Assembly (NCBI GenBank): GCA_017935065.1
Contig: JAGBIF010000047.1
Coordinates: forward strand, 1 to 37,663
DNA from: Clostridia bacterium
Lineage (GTDB): Bacteria; Bacillota; Clostridia; Oscillospirales; CAG-272
Direction: 5' to 3'
DNA length: 37,663 bases
Below the pieces are notes generated by a model. The model made no database searches. It saw nothing but the letters and a program-made list of their open reading frames with translations, and had not been told where the DNA came from. Positions 8,825 through 18,004 of the stretch are shown here, in pieces (positions within the stretch are counted from its first letter, which is position 1; each line of letters opens with the position of its first letter). Position numbers and translations under genes: made by a program.

Positions 8825-11800
8825 TCAGTTTATCTTTCCGTATACGGCAAGCTCAAGCGTATTAAGTCCGCCAAAGTAGGTGTTGGCGCTGTCGGTGATG
8901 CCCTGACGGATGGCGAGCCTTACGTACTGAGCGTTAACTCCGCCCGAGGCCGAGTTCATATCAAACAGCACCGCAACGCCTGGCGTCGCGTTATTCTTAT
9001 CCTTGGGCATATTCGCCATGCTCGAAAGGGGAGTGGTCCCCGCGTTGTAGCAGGCGCTGTCCACCTTCGCCCAGGTTCTTCCGTCATTTGAAACAAGCAC
9101 GTCCGCTTCCTGCGGGAAGCCGCCAAGCGAGCCTGACATAAAGCCTATTGCGGTCATATTGACCGTCCTGCCGAAGTTCAGCGTGATAAGCGCGCTATAC
9201 GACTCGTTGTTGTCAAGCGTGCCGTCTGCCGCGTAATGATTTCCCGTAAGAGTTATCGAGGTGCGGTTGCTTGCCGTGCTGTTCCATACGCCGTCAATAA
9301 GCTTTGAAAGCACCCTGTCATTGGTCTTTGCGCCTATTATAGATACGCCGTAGCCGATATCGCCAAGGTCGCTTTGCTGAGTTTGGGAAAGGGCCTCGTT
9401 GCCGACTGCCGCGGTTGCGGTGGAGCTGACGGTTCCCTTGGTTCCCGTAATATTCGCCGATATAAGAGTTGAGCCCGAGGGTATTGCCGACAGAAGGTTA
9501 GAGTTGCCCGAGGCGGTGATGCCCTTGCTTGAGGTCTTGTAGGAGGCGGGCACTATCGACTCGCCGAATACCGCATTGTGTGCTGCGGTCTGAAGCACAA
9601 GCGCGGTCTCGGGATCGTAGCCCAGTGTGTAGGAAAGTCCTATAGGTGACTTGCCCGAAATTGTCGCGTAGTGGCAAAGCGCCGCAAGATAGGTGCCGTA
9701 ATTTGAGGGGTGATAGTTATCCTTACAGTAAAGGTCGATAGAGGGGTGGTTGTAATACACGTCAAGGAAGGCAGAGCCAGCGGGTGAGAGCTCGTAGCCG
9801 CATTCCTCGGCTATGGCCTCGTATGCCGCCGCAAGCCTGTACGCGAACTGCGCGTGCGTGTTGTTTTCCTGCGTAAGCGTTGCGTCGGGCGCCTTTCTCG
9901 ACCAGGTCTGATAAAGAATAACCTCAGCGCCCGAGTCGGTAGCCATCTTACCCACCGCGCGCACGCCGTCGTAGAAGGTACCTGGGATAAGCGCGGGAGT
10001 GGTGCTTTGCTCTTGGAGGAATACAAAATCAAAATCGTTATTGTTAAGAGCGTTTGTGAGCTTGGTATTGTATTCCTGCTCGGTAGATGAGCTTGTGTAG
10101 GTGTACTGAATAAGCTTGTAGCCGCCCTTTTGCGTGTGAGAGGTTTTCACCACGTAACCGCCCGCGGCAAAGGCATCGGCAAGCTTCTGGTAAAGGTCGT
10201 TAAACTGTGTAAAGCTGTTTCCGACAAGGTGGATATTAAGCTCGGTCTTGTCGGTAAGTCCCGTAGTGTATTTTACCGTAGTATATCCGCACTCGCAGAT
10301 GCTTTCCTCATAGCCTCGGCTGGTGAGCGTCGGCTCGTGAGTGATCTTGGTGTAGCTGTGAGAGTGGGGCGCTTGCGCAAATTCAAGATAGGCAGCTGCC
10401 GACTGACAGTATTTCGCGAAGCGCTCTGTGAGAGTAACAAGGGTCGGGCTGCTTTGCGTTTTGGCAAACGCGAGATAGCTTCCGAGCCCGAAGCTGCCCA
10501 CCGTCTGCGAGCCGCGCTTTACGCTTATTTCCCTGCTCATATCAGCGACAGAGAGCATCATAAAGAGGTAGGTGCCGCGCGAGTCCTTGCACCACTCGGT
10601 GTCAAGAGCCTTATTGCCGATATAGAATTTCAGCGTTTTATCGCTTGTGTAAAATCTGATATTCGGAACCGAGTTCAGCGTAAGCTTCACCGCGGATGCT
10701 ACCGTAGCAGAGGGCTTCTTGTCAGAGAGTGCCGCGGGCATATGGCTTTCGTTATATCCGCTACCGAGAAGCGCGTCTATTTTCGCGATATCCGAATCCG
10801 TCCTGCCGAAATAGGCGTAAGCGCTCTTGGCATAGGCTAAAATATCGTAAATGAGTATACGCTCCTTATCGCCCGCACCCTCAAGCCTTTGCGAAAGATA
10901 CTCGAAAAGACTGTATTTAAGAGTAAGTGAGGTTGTGTCTCCGCTCTCGTTAAGGGTGACACCGACGGTCATATCGTCGAGCATCCTCTTTGCGCCGAGG
11001 GGTATACTTATGACGTAGTAGCTGCTGCCCGAGACCGTCTCAGCAGGAAGCTTGGCCATATCGGTGTAGGTCTTGCCGCCAACGCTTACTCTTGTGAGCG
11101 CGGAGGTCCCAGGAAGATATACCTTGAATATCATTTCCTCACCGAGGTCAATATCGGTAAACGGTCTGAAGGTAGGATGAGCTTCCTTGTCCGACCTGAG
11201 AAGATAAACCACCTCGTCGCCCACCGTGCGGTCGGATATGAGAATTCCCGTGTCCCCGCCGTAAAGGGGAAGGGCAATTTCGGGTGCCTGTGCCGTCCTC
11301 TTCAGCCTGAAGCTGGAATGCTCGCTGCTCTTATCAAAGACAACCGAGGTGCTTATTTTCGTATTTACCTTGCGCAGGGTAAAGGCATCAATGCTTGCGG
11401 GGAATATAAATTCACAGCCCGACACCGATACGTTCATCTCGGAAATTACCTTTCCTGTGCTGGTAGATGAAGGCGAGGTGTCGTTTGCGTTAAAGACGGT
11501 CATACCGCTTTTTGCGTTGGTAAGGTTGAAGGTGCAGTCCTCAAAGGATACGGTATTGCCGACCTTGAGATTGGCGCTTGTGCTGACAAGCTCATCCTGA
11601 TAGCTTGCCAGAAGCGCGGATGCCGTAGCGCCCTTATCATAGGTGAAGTAAACATCCCTGAAGCTAAAGACGAATTTCTTGTACGAGGTGTCGGTAGCGC
11701 TTCTGTAGCCCTCGGTATCCGTTGAGTATGCCGATGACTTGATAAGGGGCGATTTTTTCAGAACGATGCTACCGTTTGAAATGTTGAAAATACCGTCTTT

Positions 11801-13162
11801 CGTAACGTCTCTTGCCTGCGCGTTTAGAAGCGGTGTGGTGCCTGTGAGGAAAAGCGCCTGATTTCCAAGGTCTATGTTGACCGTGCCTGCGGTCATTCCT
11901 GTGTTATTGCATATCGCGCTGACATTTACGTTTGCGCGAAGAAGAACGGTCGCAACTCTGCCACCACCCGAGAGGGCGCTCTGCGCAAGTGCCATAGCAC
12001 CCGTATCGCCGCCCGAGCTGTCACTGAAAACGGCAGACGCGCCGACAAAGACACCGTCACAGAAAACCGCAAGGGGATTTCTTTCCGCGTAAGAATAGCG
12101 GTGCGGAATATCACCGTAGGGCGTTTTGACAGCCTCGCCGAGTGAGTAGAGGGTTATGCTTTTTGACTGTCTTGAGCCAAACTGAAGCGTCTTGCCGTCA
12201 ACCGATTTGAAGGTCTGGTTGCCGAAGGGGTAGTCTGCATCGGGAATTTCCACGTCGAAGTATATTCCGTCGGCACTCTTTTTATATACTACGCTGTCGT
12301 CGGTGTCAAGCGCGAAGCCGTAGCCGCCAACCCCCGTTGCCATAAGATTTACACCGCATACTGTAAGCCTGCCCTTAAGGAGCGAGCTTGAATTCTTAAA
12401 GTCGACAATATTCACCGAGGTGATATCGGTGGGAAGGTTGTTCAAAAGGTCAAGCGAGCAGGAAGTAAGCGTTATATCGTAATTTATCCTGTGCGTGCTG
12501 CCGAGGCTTCCCGCATAGGCGAGGTATGCCGAGCCGTTAAAGCCCGACGTGAGATTAAAGCAGGTGTTTTCAAAGGTGAAGCTGAAGGTCTTTTCCGCGC
12601 TGAGGGTATCGAGCGAGCGCAGACTTAAAAGCCCCGTGCCCGTAGCGGTAATAAAGCCGTCCTTGAAGGTGTAGCGCGACTCGCCGCCGTTGGTTCCCTT
12701 GGCGACCGCATCGACTATGGCGACCGAGGTCGCAAGGGTGTGGCCGCCGAGATCGAATACTATCTCGCCGCCGTAAAGCTGTGTAGTATTTGCATATGCG
12801 CCCGAGTTCGTGAAGTCGCGCCTCATTAGTATCACGGCAACCGCGCCCGTTTTGCCCACGACCGCGTTCTTTGCCGCCTGGAAGGCACCTATGGTAAGAC
12901 CGTTTGCCGTATCGGCGGAGGTTTTGCTCAGGTTATTGTGCGCGCTGACAAAGGTGTAGGAGCTATCTGTCGCGCCTTTCGTAAATAGCGCAAACGGGTA
13001 GTCATCCTTGCTTGAATAGGCGCTCGGTATGCTTCCGTAGGTCGAGTCTGCCTCCCCCTGTGCCACAGCACCGACTGTGAACACCGCGAATGCGCAGCCG
13101 ACGAGAATTACCAGAGTAAATATAGCGGCAAGCGCCGATAGCTTCAGTCTGATTGATTTCAT
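8825..13162 (-). CDS. Giant exported protein, paralog of the downstream gene
   Basis: A 1445-residue protein with the same domain order as the 4465-8820 product: signal peptide (about 1-33), two beta-helix-like halves, the shared central module (DILAYAKSAYAYFG near 785), a linker HSHSYTKITHEPTL with CECGYT, an SGNH hydrolase domain (VGNSFTQFND near 982; FVFLQEQSTTP; DNYHPSNYGTY near 1150) and a discoidin-like end (VSNDGRTWAKVD, ending VYGKIN). The catalytic Ser, Asp and His positions are all present, so both copies look active. The strongest similarity is in the SGNH and C-terminal domains, while the beta-helix halves have diverged, consistent with an old tandem duplication and different ligands. 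It is the first gene of the pair, with an AAGGTGAGG ribosome binding site and its own promoter at 13239-13267. Confidence 0.85.
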   Translation of the reverse strand: MKSIRLKLSALAAIFTLVILVGCAFAVFTVGAVAQGEADSTYGSIPSAYSSKDDYPFALFTKGATDSSYTFVSAHNNLSKTSADTANGLTIGAFQAAKNAVVGKTGAVAVILMRRDFTNSGAYANTTQLYGGEIVFDLGGHTLATSVAIVDAVAKGTNGGESRYTFKDGFITATGTGLLSLRSLDTLSAEKTFSFTFENTCFNLTSGFNGSAYLAYAGSLGSTHRINYDITLTSCSLDLLNNLPTDITSVNIVDFKNSSSLLKGRLTVCGVNLMATGVGGYGFALDTDDSVVYKKSADGIYFDVEIPDADYPFGNQTFKSVDGKTLQFGSRQSKSITLYSLGEAVKTPYGDIPHRYSYAERNPLAVFCDGVFVGASAVFSDSSGGDTGAMALAQSALSGGGRVATVLLRANVNVSAICNNTGMTAGTVNIDLGNQALFLTGTTPLLNAQARDVTKDGIFNISNGSIVLKKSPLIKSSAYSTDTEGYRSATDTSYKKFVFSFRDVYFTYDKGATASALLASYQDELVSTSANLKVGNTVSFEDCTFNLTNAKSGMTVFNANDTSPSSTSTGKVISEMNVSVSGCEFIFPASIDAFTLRKVNTKISTSVVFDKSSEHSSFRLKRTAQAPEIALPLYGGDTGILISDRTVGDEVVYLLRSDKEAHPTFRPFTDIDLGEEMIFKVYLPGTSALTRVSVGGKTYTDMAKLPAETVSGSSYYVISIPLGAKRMLDDMTVGVTLNESGDTTSLTLKYSLFEYLSQRLEGAGDKERILIYDILAYAKSAYAYFGRTDSDIAKIDALLGSGYNESHMPAALSDKKPSATVASAVKLTLNSVPNIRFYTSDKTLKFYIGNKALDTEWCKDSRGTYLFMMLSVADMSREISVKRGSQTVGSFGLGSYLAFAKTQSSPTLVTLTERFAKYCQSAAAYLEFAQAPHSHSYTKITHEPTLTSRGYEESICECGYTTVKYTTGLTDKTELNIHLVGNSFTQFNDLYQKLADAFAAGGYVVKTSHTQKGGYKLIQYTYTSSSTEQEYNTKLTNALNNNDFDFVFLQEQSTTPALIPGTFYDGVRAVGKMATDSGAEVILYQTWSRKAPDATLTQENNTHAQFAYRLAAAYEAIAEECGYELSPAGSAFLDVYYNHPSIDLYCKDNYHPSNYGTYLAALCHYATISGKSPIGLSYTLGYDPETALVLQTAAHNAVFGESIVPASYKTSSKGITASGNSNLLSAIPSGSTLISANITGTKGTVSSTATAAVGNEALSQTQQSDLGDIGYGVSIIGAKTNDRVLSKLIDGVWNSTASNRTSITLTGNHYAADGTLDNNESYSALITLNFGRTVNMTAIGFMSGSLGGFPQEADVLVSNDGRTWAKVDSACYNAGTTPLSSMANMPKDKNNATPGVAVLFDMNSASGGVNAQYVRLAIRQGITDSANTYFGGLNTLELAVYGKIN

Positions 13163-13238
13163 ATGTTACCTCACCTTTCACGATTAATGCTCTGCTTACG
13201 GATGTCAGGAGCTTGTGCGTAAAATAATTTTCATATAT

Positions 13239-13267
13239 ATTTTAGCACGCGCAAAAATATATTTCAA
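13239..13267 (-). promoter_or_regulatory. Promoter of the giant-protein pair
   Basis: On the minus strand, TTGAAA (13262-13267), a 17-base spacer and TAAAAT (13239-13244) preceded by TGC (extended -10). The leader is about 70 bases. The same TGCTAAAAT box occurs at two other promoters in the window. Confidence 0.7.
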
Positions 13268-13316
13268 GCAACATAATAGATAAAAAAATTCTCATTATTT
13301 GCACAAGTTGAACAAG

Positions 13317-13368
13317 CAAAAAGCACCGTATCAAGGCTCTCGTTTAAGAGAAACCCGATACGGCGCTT
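13317..13368 (-). terminator. Rho-independent terminator after the MATE gene
   Basis: On the minus strand a 12-bp stem with one G-U pair (13357-13368 with 13321-13332) is followed by a run of T's (13318-13322 as A's on the plus strand). A small inner CTCTT/GAGAG-type pairing lies in the loop. It sits between the MATE stop and the promoter of the giant-protein pair. Confidence 0.75.
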
Positions 13369-13429
13369 TAATTCAAAGCCTCGCAATGCTTGCAAAGTGT
13401 AATTGTTTATCCTCGGGAAGTCCTTTGCG

Positions 13430-14821
13430 CTATCCGTTTTTTTCCTTGACGTCAATCGCGTTAGGGCTATCCTTTGCCGAGAGATTTATCCTCTTTACAT
13501 AGGGAATAAAGAGGATCACCGCAACCGCCACGGCGATAAGGTCGCATATGGGCGTTGTGAAGGGTATTCCGTAGGAGCCGAATTTTGCGTTGATGAAGAA
13601 TACGAGAGGGATGTCAAGGCCGCCCTTTCGGATAAAGGAAAGTATCATAGGGCGGGTGCGCCTTCCTGTTGCCTGGAAGATGGCGATTATCATCATAGTC
13701 ACCGATATGGCGGGGCAGGTAACGCATATTGTGCGAAGGAAGTGCTGGCCGTATTCAACAGTCGCCGCATCGTCAATAAAGAAGCGTAAAACAGGAACGG
13801 CTAGTGTGAAGAGCAGAATAGCACCGACAGTCGCAACCGCGATATTGTAAACAAAAGATGTCTTTATAGCCTTTTTCATCCTATCATAGTTCTTTGCGGC
13901 GAAATTGTAACCGATAAGAGGAAGGACGCCCTGTGACATTCCGTTTGCTATCGCGAAGGCAAGCGTGTCTATCTTCTTTGCGATGCCCATGCCCGCAATA
14001 CATTCGTTTGAGTAGCCCGAGACGAGCTTGTTGAGAACGATATTCGACGCCGTGCCCATAAAGAGCAGCACGAAGGAGGGGAAGCCGACCGTTACTACCT
14101 CAAGGGCAATGCCGCGGGGGCGGTAGTTTTTAATAGTAGGCACAATAACCGTATCCTTGCGGTTTTTGTATATCAGTACAACGAAGTAAATTACCGCCGC
14201 GATGTTTGACACCATCGTTGCGATGGCGGCACCTGCGATGCCAAGCCCGAAGGCGAATATGAAAAGCGGGTCGAGAAGAATATTGAGCACACCGCCGAGC
14301 GCCATACCGACACTCGCCTGACCCGCGTGCCCCTCCGACCTTACAAGATGCGCAAGACAGGCGTTCAGTACGGTGGGAACCGCGCCGACCGTAACGCACC
14401 AGAGCAGATATTCGTAGCAGAAGCCGTAGGTCAGCTCGTCGGTGCCGAGAAGCGGAAGTATTACGGGCGCGAGCGCGAAAAACAAAAGACCGTAAAGCAG
14501 CGCCGATGCCGCCGCGGTGTATATCGCAAAGCTTGCGACCCTTTTCGCGCGCTCTCTGTCGCCGACACCGAGGCTTCGCGATATAAGACTTGCGCCTCCT
14601 ATTCCGAACAGGTTGGCGAAGCCTGTGAGCATTACGAAGGGCGGCATAGCAAGCGTTGCCGCCGCAACCTGGTTCGGATCGCCGAGCTGTCCTATGAAAA
14701 ATGTGTCCGCCATATTGTATATGACGGTAATTATCTGGCTGATGATAGTTGGAATTACAAGCGAGATGATTGCCCGCCATACAGGGGCTCGCTCAAAAAG
14801 CTCATCGTTATTGACCTTCAT
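13430..14821 (-). CDS. MATE-family efflux transporter
   Basis: A 463-residue multi-pass membrane protein with about 12 hydrophobic segments, exporting drugs or metabolites in exchange for Na+ or H+. The family signature is clear in the first helices: PTIISQIITVIYNMADTFFI, then GDPNQVAAATLAMP and GIGGASLISRSLG, with the matching second half beginning near VVTVGFPSFVLLF. Length is typical. An in-frame ATG at 14899 would add 26 residues, but I prefer 14821 because the extra N-terminus is basic and unlike MATE proteins, and AAGGA lies upstream of 14821, although spaced about 12 bases. Substrate cannot be inferred. It is monocistronic, with a terminator at 13317-13368. Confidence 0.9.
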   Translation of the reverse strand: MKVNNDELFERAPVWRAIISLVIPTIISQIITVIYNMADTFFIGQLGDPNQVAAATLAMPPFVMLTGFANLFGIGGASLISRSLGVGDRERAKRVASFAIYTAAASALLYGLLFFALAPVILPLLGTDELTYGFCYEYLLWCVTVGAVPTVLNACLAHLVRSEGHAGQASVGMALGGVLNILLDPLFIFAFGLGIAGAAIATMVSNIAAVIYFVVLIYKNRKDTVIVPTIKNYRPRGIALEVVTVGFPSFVLLFMGTASNIVLNKLVSGYSNECIAGMGIAKKIDTLAFAIANGMSQGVLPLIGYNFAAKNYDRMKKAIKTSFVYNIAVATVGAILLFTLAVPVLRFFIDDAATVEYGQHFLRTICVTCPAISVTMMIIAIFQATGRRTRPMILSFIRKGGLDIPLVFFINAKFGSYGIPFTTPICDLIAVAVAVILFIPYVKRINLSAKDSPNAIDVKEKNG

Positions 14822-14865
14822 TATAATCTTAAGTCCTTCCTTGCGCCTTTGTGGCCTTGCTATGT

Positions 14866-14874
14866 ATTTTAGCA
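14866..14874 (-). promoter_or_regulatory. Candidate extended -10 promoter of the MATE gene
   Basis: On the minus strand TGC is followed by TAAAAT (14866-14871) about 45 bases before the preferred start; the -35 region is poor. It is also one reason to prefer the start at 14821. Confidence 0.4.
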
Positions 14875-15018
14875 CAAAACGGGCAAAAAATCCACTCATT
14901 TTAGCAAAGATTTTAAAAAGCTATGTAAGGATTTAAAAATAATGCCCTGTATTCCTATTCCTTGCGATGCATTTTTTAAAAAATAACCGAAAAGAGGCGA
15001 AAAGATATAGGAAAAAAC

Positions 15019-15047
15019 TTGATTAGATCTGAGATTTGTGCTAAAAT
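15019..15047 (+). promoter_or_regulatory. Promoter of the CUT1 ABC operon
   Basis: TTGATT (15019-15024), a 17-base spacer and TAAAAT (15042-15047) with an extended TGC. The start codon at 15079 is about 25 bases after the expected transcription start. No operator or riboswitch is evident. Confidence 0.6.
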
Positions 15048-15078
15048 TATCTTATGCATTATAGAAAGGGGTGGCCTG

Positions 15079-16179
15079 ATGAAGATCACACTTAATTCTG
15101 TTACTAAAATTTTTCCGTCGCGCTCCCGTAAGAAGCCCGAGCCTGTGGTTGCCGTAAACGATTTTACCTTTGAATTCCCCGACGGCAGACTCGTTGCTAT
15201 ACTTGGCCCGTCGGGTTGCGGAAAAAGCACGACGCTTCATCTTATATCCGGCCTCGAAAAGCCGACGGGGGGCAGGATATTTTTCGGAGATACCGATATG
15301 ACCGAGATCCCTGCTGAGGGCAGAGGAGTCGGACTTGTCTTTCAGAGCTATGCGCTCTACCCGCACCTGTCGGTGCTTCGTAATATTACCTTCCCGCTTG
15401 AAAATCTTAAGGGCGAGAATAAGCTCACCAGAGAGGAAAGGGAAGCGCGTGCGTACGAGGCGGCAAGGCTCGTGCAGATAGACGAGCTTATGGACAGACG
15501 GCCGAGCGAGCTTTCGGGCGGACAGATGCAGAGAGTAGCGATAGCACGCGCGCTTGTAAAGCTTCCGTCAGTGCTTCTGCTTGACGAGCCTCTGTCAAAC
15601 CTCGACGCGAGGCTGCGACTCAGGACACGCGAGGAGATAAGACGAATACAGCGCGCGACGGGTATTACCACTCTTTTCGTAACGCACGACCAGGAGGAGG
15701 CAATGAGCATATCCGACCTTATCGTGGTTATGAAGGACGGCGTGATTATGCAGACGGGCAAGCCGCAGGAGGTCTATGACGATCCCGCCTGTCTCTTCGT
15801 CGCAACCTTCCTCGGAACACCGCCGATAAATGTAATTTTAGCAGAGGTAAGGGACGGCGGGCTCTATATAGGCAACGCCGAGGTTATGCGGGTTGCGGGC
15901 GCGCCTGACGGTGAGGTTTACTGCGCTATACGCCCCGAGGGCTTTGCTCCCTCGGAGGACGGTGCGCTTCCCTGCGGACTAAGCGAGGTCGAGGTAATGG
16001 GGCGTGACGTGAGCGCCGTATGCACGCATCCCTCGCTTATATCCGATGAGATGAGAGTGATAATTCCCTCGGACACCGAGCTTGACGCGAGTAGCGATAC
16101 TGTAAAATTCAATCTCAAGCCTCACAAGGTTTATCTCTTTGATAAGCAAACTGAGAAAAGAATATATTTTGACCTGTGA
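15079..16179 (+). CDS. CUT1 ABC transporter ATP-binding protein (MsmK/UgpC/MalK type)
   Basis: A 366-residue cytoplasmic ATPase that powers sugar import. All ABC motifs are intact: Walker A GPSGCGKST (43-51), Q-loop Gln89, signature LSGGQ (145-149), Walker B VLLLDE (165-170) and the switch His203 in VTHDQEE. The C-terminal ~120 residues form the regulatory beta-domain typical of MalK/UgpC (CAIRPEGF). ATG 15079 is chosen over an in-frame codon at 15019 because AAAGGGG lies just upstream and the family starts at this point. It is the first gene of an operon with two permeases and a binding protein. In many Bacillota this ATPase is shared among several transporters, so its presence beside its permeases is somewhat less usual. 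Confidence 0.95.
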   Translation: MKITLNSVTKIFPSRSRKKPEPVVAVNDFTFEFPDGRLVAILGPSGCGKSTTLHLISGLEKPTGGRIFFGDTDMTEIPAEGRGVGLVFQSYALYPHLSVLRNITFPLENLKGENKLTREEREARAYEAARLVQIDELMDRRPSELSGGQMQRVAIARALVKLPSVLLLDEPLSNLDARLRLRTREEIRRIQRATGITTLFVTHDQEEAMSISDLIVVMKDGVIMQTGKPQEVYDDPACLFVATFLGTPPINVILAEVRDGGLYIGNAEVMRVAGAPDGEVYCAIRPEGFAPSEDGALPCGLSEVEVMGRDVSAVCTHPSLISDEMRVIIPSDTELDASSDTVKFNLKPHKVYLFDKQTEKRIYFDL

Positions 16180-16231
16180 CTGATATTTGTAAATAACTAT
16201 TGTCATATCTTTATGTTTTGGGTGAAAAATA

Positions 16232-17122
16232 ATGAAATTTAACAAATATAAGGCGTGGCTATATCTTGCGCCAGCATTGGTGTTTCTTCTTGCCTTTATG
16301 GTATATCCTCTTATCGATGTGCTCGTGTACTCGTTTGAGGAGGGCTTTAACTCTGCGTCGCAGACCTATTTTGGGGTAGGCTTTTATAATTATTCCTACG
16401 TCCTGTCCGATCCGTATTTCCTTTCCGCGGTTGGAAACACCTTCATTCTCGTATTTATAACCGTACCGCTGTCTACCTTCCTTTCGCTGGTTATATCTCT
16501 GGCGCTCGCCTCAATAAAGAAGCTTCGCGAGCTTTTTCAGACAGTATATTTTCTTCCCTACGTCACCAATACCCTTGCGGTGGGACTTGTCTTTATGATA
16601 CTCTTCAGACCGACACCGCACAGCGACGGTCTTGTAAATGCGTTTTTAGGGCTTTTCGGCATCTCGCCGATAGACTTTATCGACGGTCCCTACGCTATGA
16701 AGATGCTGGTGCTTTGTCTATACACCGTCTGGACGGTTATGCCCTTTAAAATTCTCGTTCTGACAAGCGCATTGCTTTCCGTCAAGGAGGAATACTATAA
16801 CGCGGCGAGAATTGACGGCACGCCCAGGCTGCGCATTATCACGAAAATAACCCTTCCGATGATATCGCCCACCCTTTTCTATCTTATTATAACGGGCTTT
16901 ATCGGTGCCTTCAAGGCGTACAGCGATGCGGTAGCCCTCTTCGGTGTTAACCTTAATGTCGCGGGTATGAATACCATCGTAGGCTATATCTACGATATGC
17001 TTTACGGCGAGGGCGGCGGCTATCCCTCTTATGCGTCAGCCGCGGCGATCATACTCTTCCTCATAATACTTACGGTTACGGCAATCAACCTTACGGTCAG
17101 CCGTCGCCGTACCTTCTATTAA
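16232..17122 (+). CDS. CUT1 ABC transporter permease, MalF type
   Basis: A 296-residue membrane protein with about six helices, the first beginning at AWLYLAPALVFLLAFMVYPL. The EAA loop that docks on the ATPase is present (EEYYNAARIDGTPRLRII, near residue 190). Family: MalF/UgpA-type inner-membrane subunit for oligosaccharide or glycerophosphodiester uptake. It lacks the long periplasmic loop of enteric MalF, as usual in Gram-positives. The ribosome binding site is modest (GGGTG). The second permease follows after 12 bases. Confidence 0.93.
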   Translation: MKFNKYKAWLYLAPALVFLLAFMVYPLIDVLVYSFEEGFNSASQTYFGVGFYNYSYVLSDPYFLSAVGNTFILVFITVPLSTFLSLVISLALASIKKLRELFQTVYFLPYVTNTLAVGLVFMILFRPTPHSDGLVNAFLGLFGISPIDFIDGPYAMKMLVLCLYTVWTVMPFKILVLTSALLSVKEEYYNAARIDGTPRLRIITKITLPMISPTLFYLIITGFIGAFKAYSDAVALFGVNLNVAGMNTIVGYIYDMLYGEGGGYPSYASAAAIILFLIILTVTAINLTVSRRRTFY

Positions 17123-17134
17123 GGGGGTGGCGGT

Positions 17135-18004
17135 ATGATAAGCAACACTTCTTCAGTCCGCGAGAGCTTAAAGCGACGGGATATCATATTTAATATTTTC
17201 GTATACACTCTGCTTGTAATTTTTGCTCTTATCGTTATTTTTCCCTTCTGGTGGATGATTATTACATCCTTTAAGAGCTACGGTGACTATAACGCCGAGG
17301 TGGTACCGACGCTTATTGCCGTAAGCCCGACGGTGGAAAACTTCATCAAGGTATTTACCGACGTTCCGCTTGCGAGATATATTCTCAATACGGTAATATA
17401 CAGCGTCAGCACAACGGCACTTATGCTCGTTATATCCATTCCCGCGGCGTTTGCCTTCGCAAGGCTGGATTTTCGCGGAAAGGATATTCTCTTCACTCTG
17501 TTTTTGGCGCTTATGATGATACCCTCGGAGCTTGTTATCATCACTAATTTCGTCACGGTTACCGAGCTTAATCTTCGCAATACCTTCACGGGTCTTATTC
17601 TGCCGAGTGCGAGCTCTGTTTTCTACGTCTATCTTCTGAAGGAGAGCTTCTCGGCTGTGCCGAACGAGCTTTATCTTGCCGCAAAGGTAGACGGCACCTC
17701 TGACCTTAAGTTTATGCTGAAGGTTATGACACCCGTGTGCAAGCCCACCGTAATCACGGTGACGCTGCTTAAGCTTATTGAGTGCTGGAACGCCTACGTG
17801 TGGCCGAGGCTCATTACCGACGAGGAGACACACTTCCTCGTCTCAAACGGAATTCAGCAGCTTCGCGAGAGCGGCTTCGGACGCGAGAACGTCCCCGCTA
17901 TGATGGCGGCCGTGGTGGTTATATCGGTACCTCTTATCCTACTGTTTCTGATATTCAGAGGCCGTATTATGGAGGGCGTTGCGAGAGGAGGAAGCAAGGG
18001 ATGA
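17135..18004 (+). CDS. CUT1 ABC transporter permease, MalG type
   Basis: A 289-residue membrane protein with six predicted helices and the MalG/UgpE signature: N-terminal FPFWWMIITSFKS, central FPRKS-like cytoplasmic turn, and the EAA loop NELYLAAKVDGTSDLKFML near residue 185. It pairs with the MalF-type subunit to form the channel. The GGGGGTGG ribosome binding site is strong. Its TGA overlaps the ATG of the binding-protein gene (ATGA, 18001-18004), which implies translational coupling. Confidence 0.93.
   Translation: MISNTSSVRESLKRRDIIFNIFVYTLLVIFALIVIFPFWWMIITSFKSYGDYNAEVVPTLIAVSPTVENFIKVFTDVPLARYILNTVIYSVSTTALMLVISIPAAFAFARLDFRGKDILFTLFLALMMIPSELVIITNFVTVTELNLRNTFTGLILPSASSVFYVYLLKESFSAVPNELYLAAKVDGTSDLKFMLKVMTPVCKPTVITVTLLKLIECWNAYVWPRLITDEETHFLVSNGIQQLRESGFGRENVPAMMAAVVVISVPLILLFLIFRGRIMEGVARGGSKG

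Noticed and set aside
10130-10840. A 236-codon plus-strand frame inside the giant protein gene
   Set aside because: Antisense shadow of a coding region with strong family motifs; no initiation signal and no recognisable protein.
17782-18000. A longer N-terminus for the sugar-binding protein
   Set aside because: It would cover the permease gene; the lipoprotein signal and GAGGAGG site fix the start at 18001.
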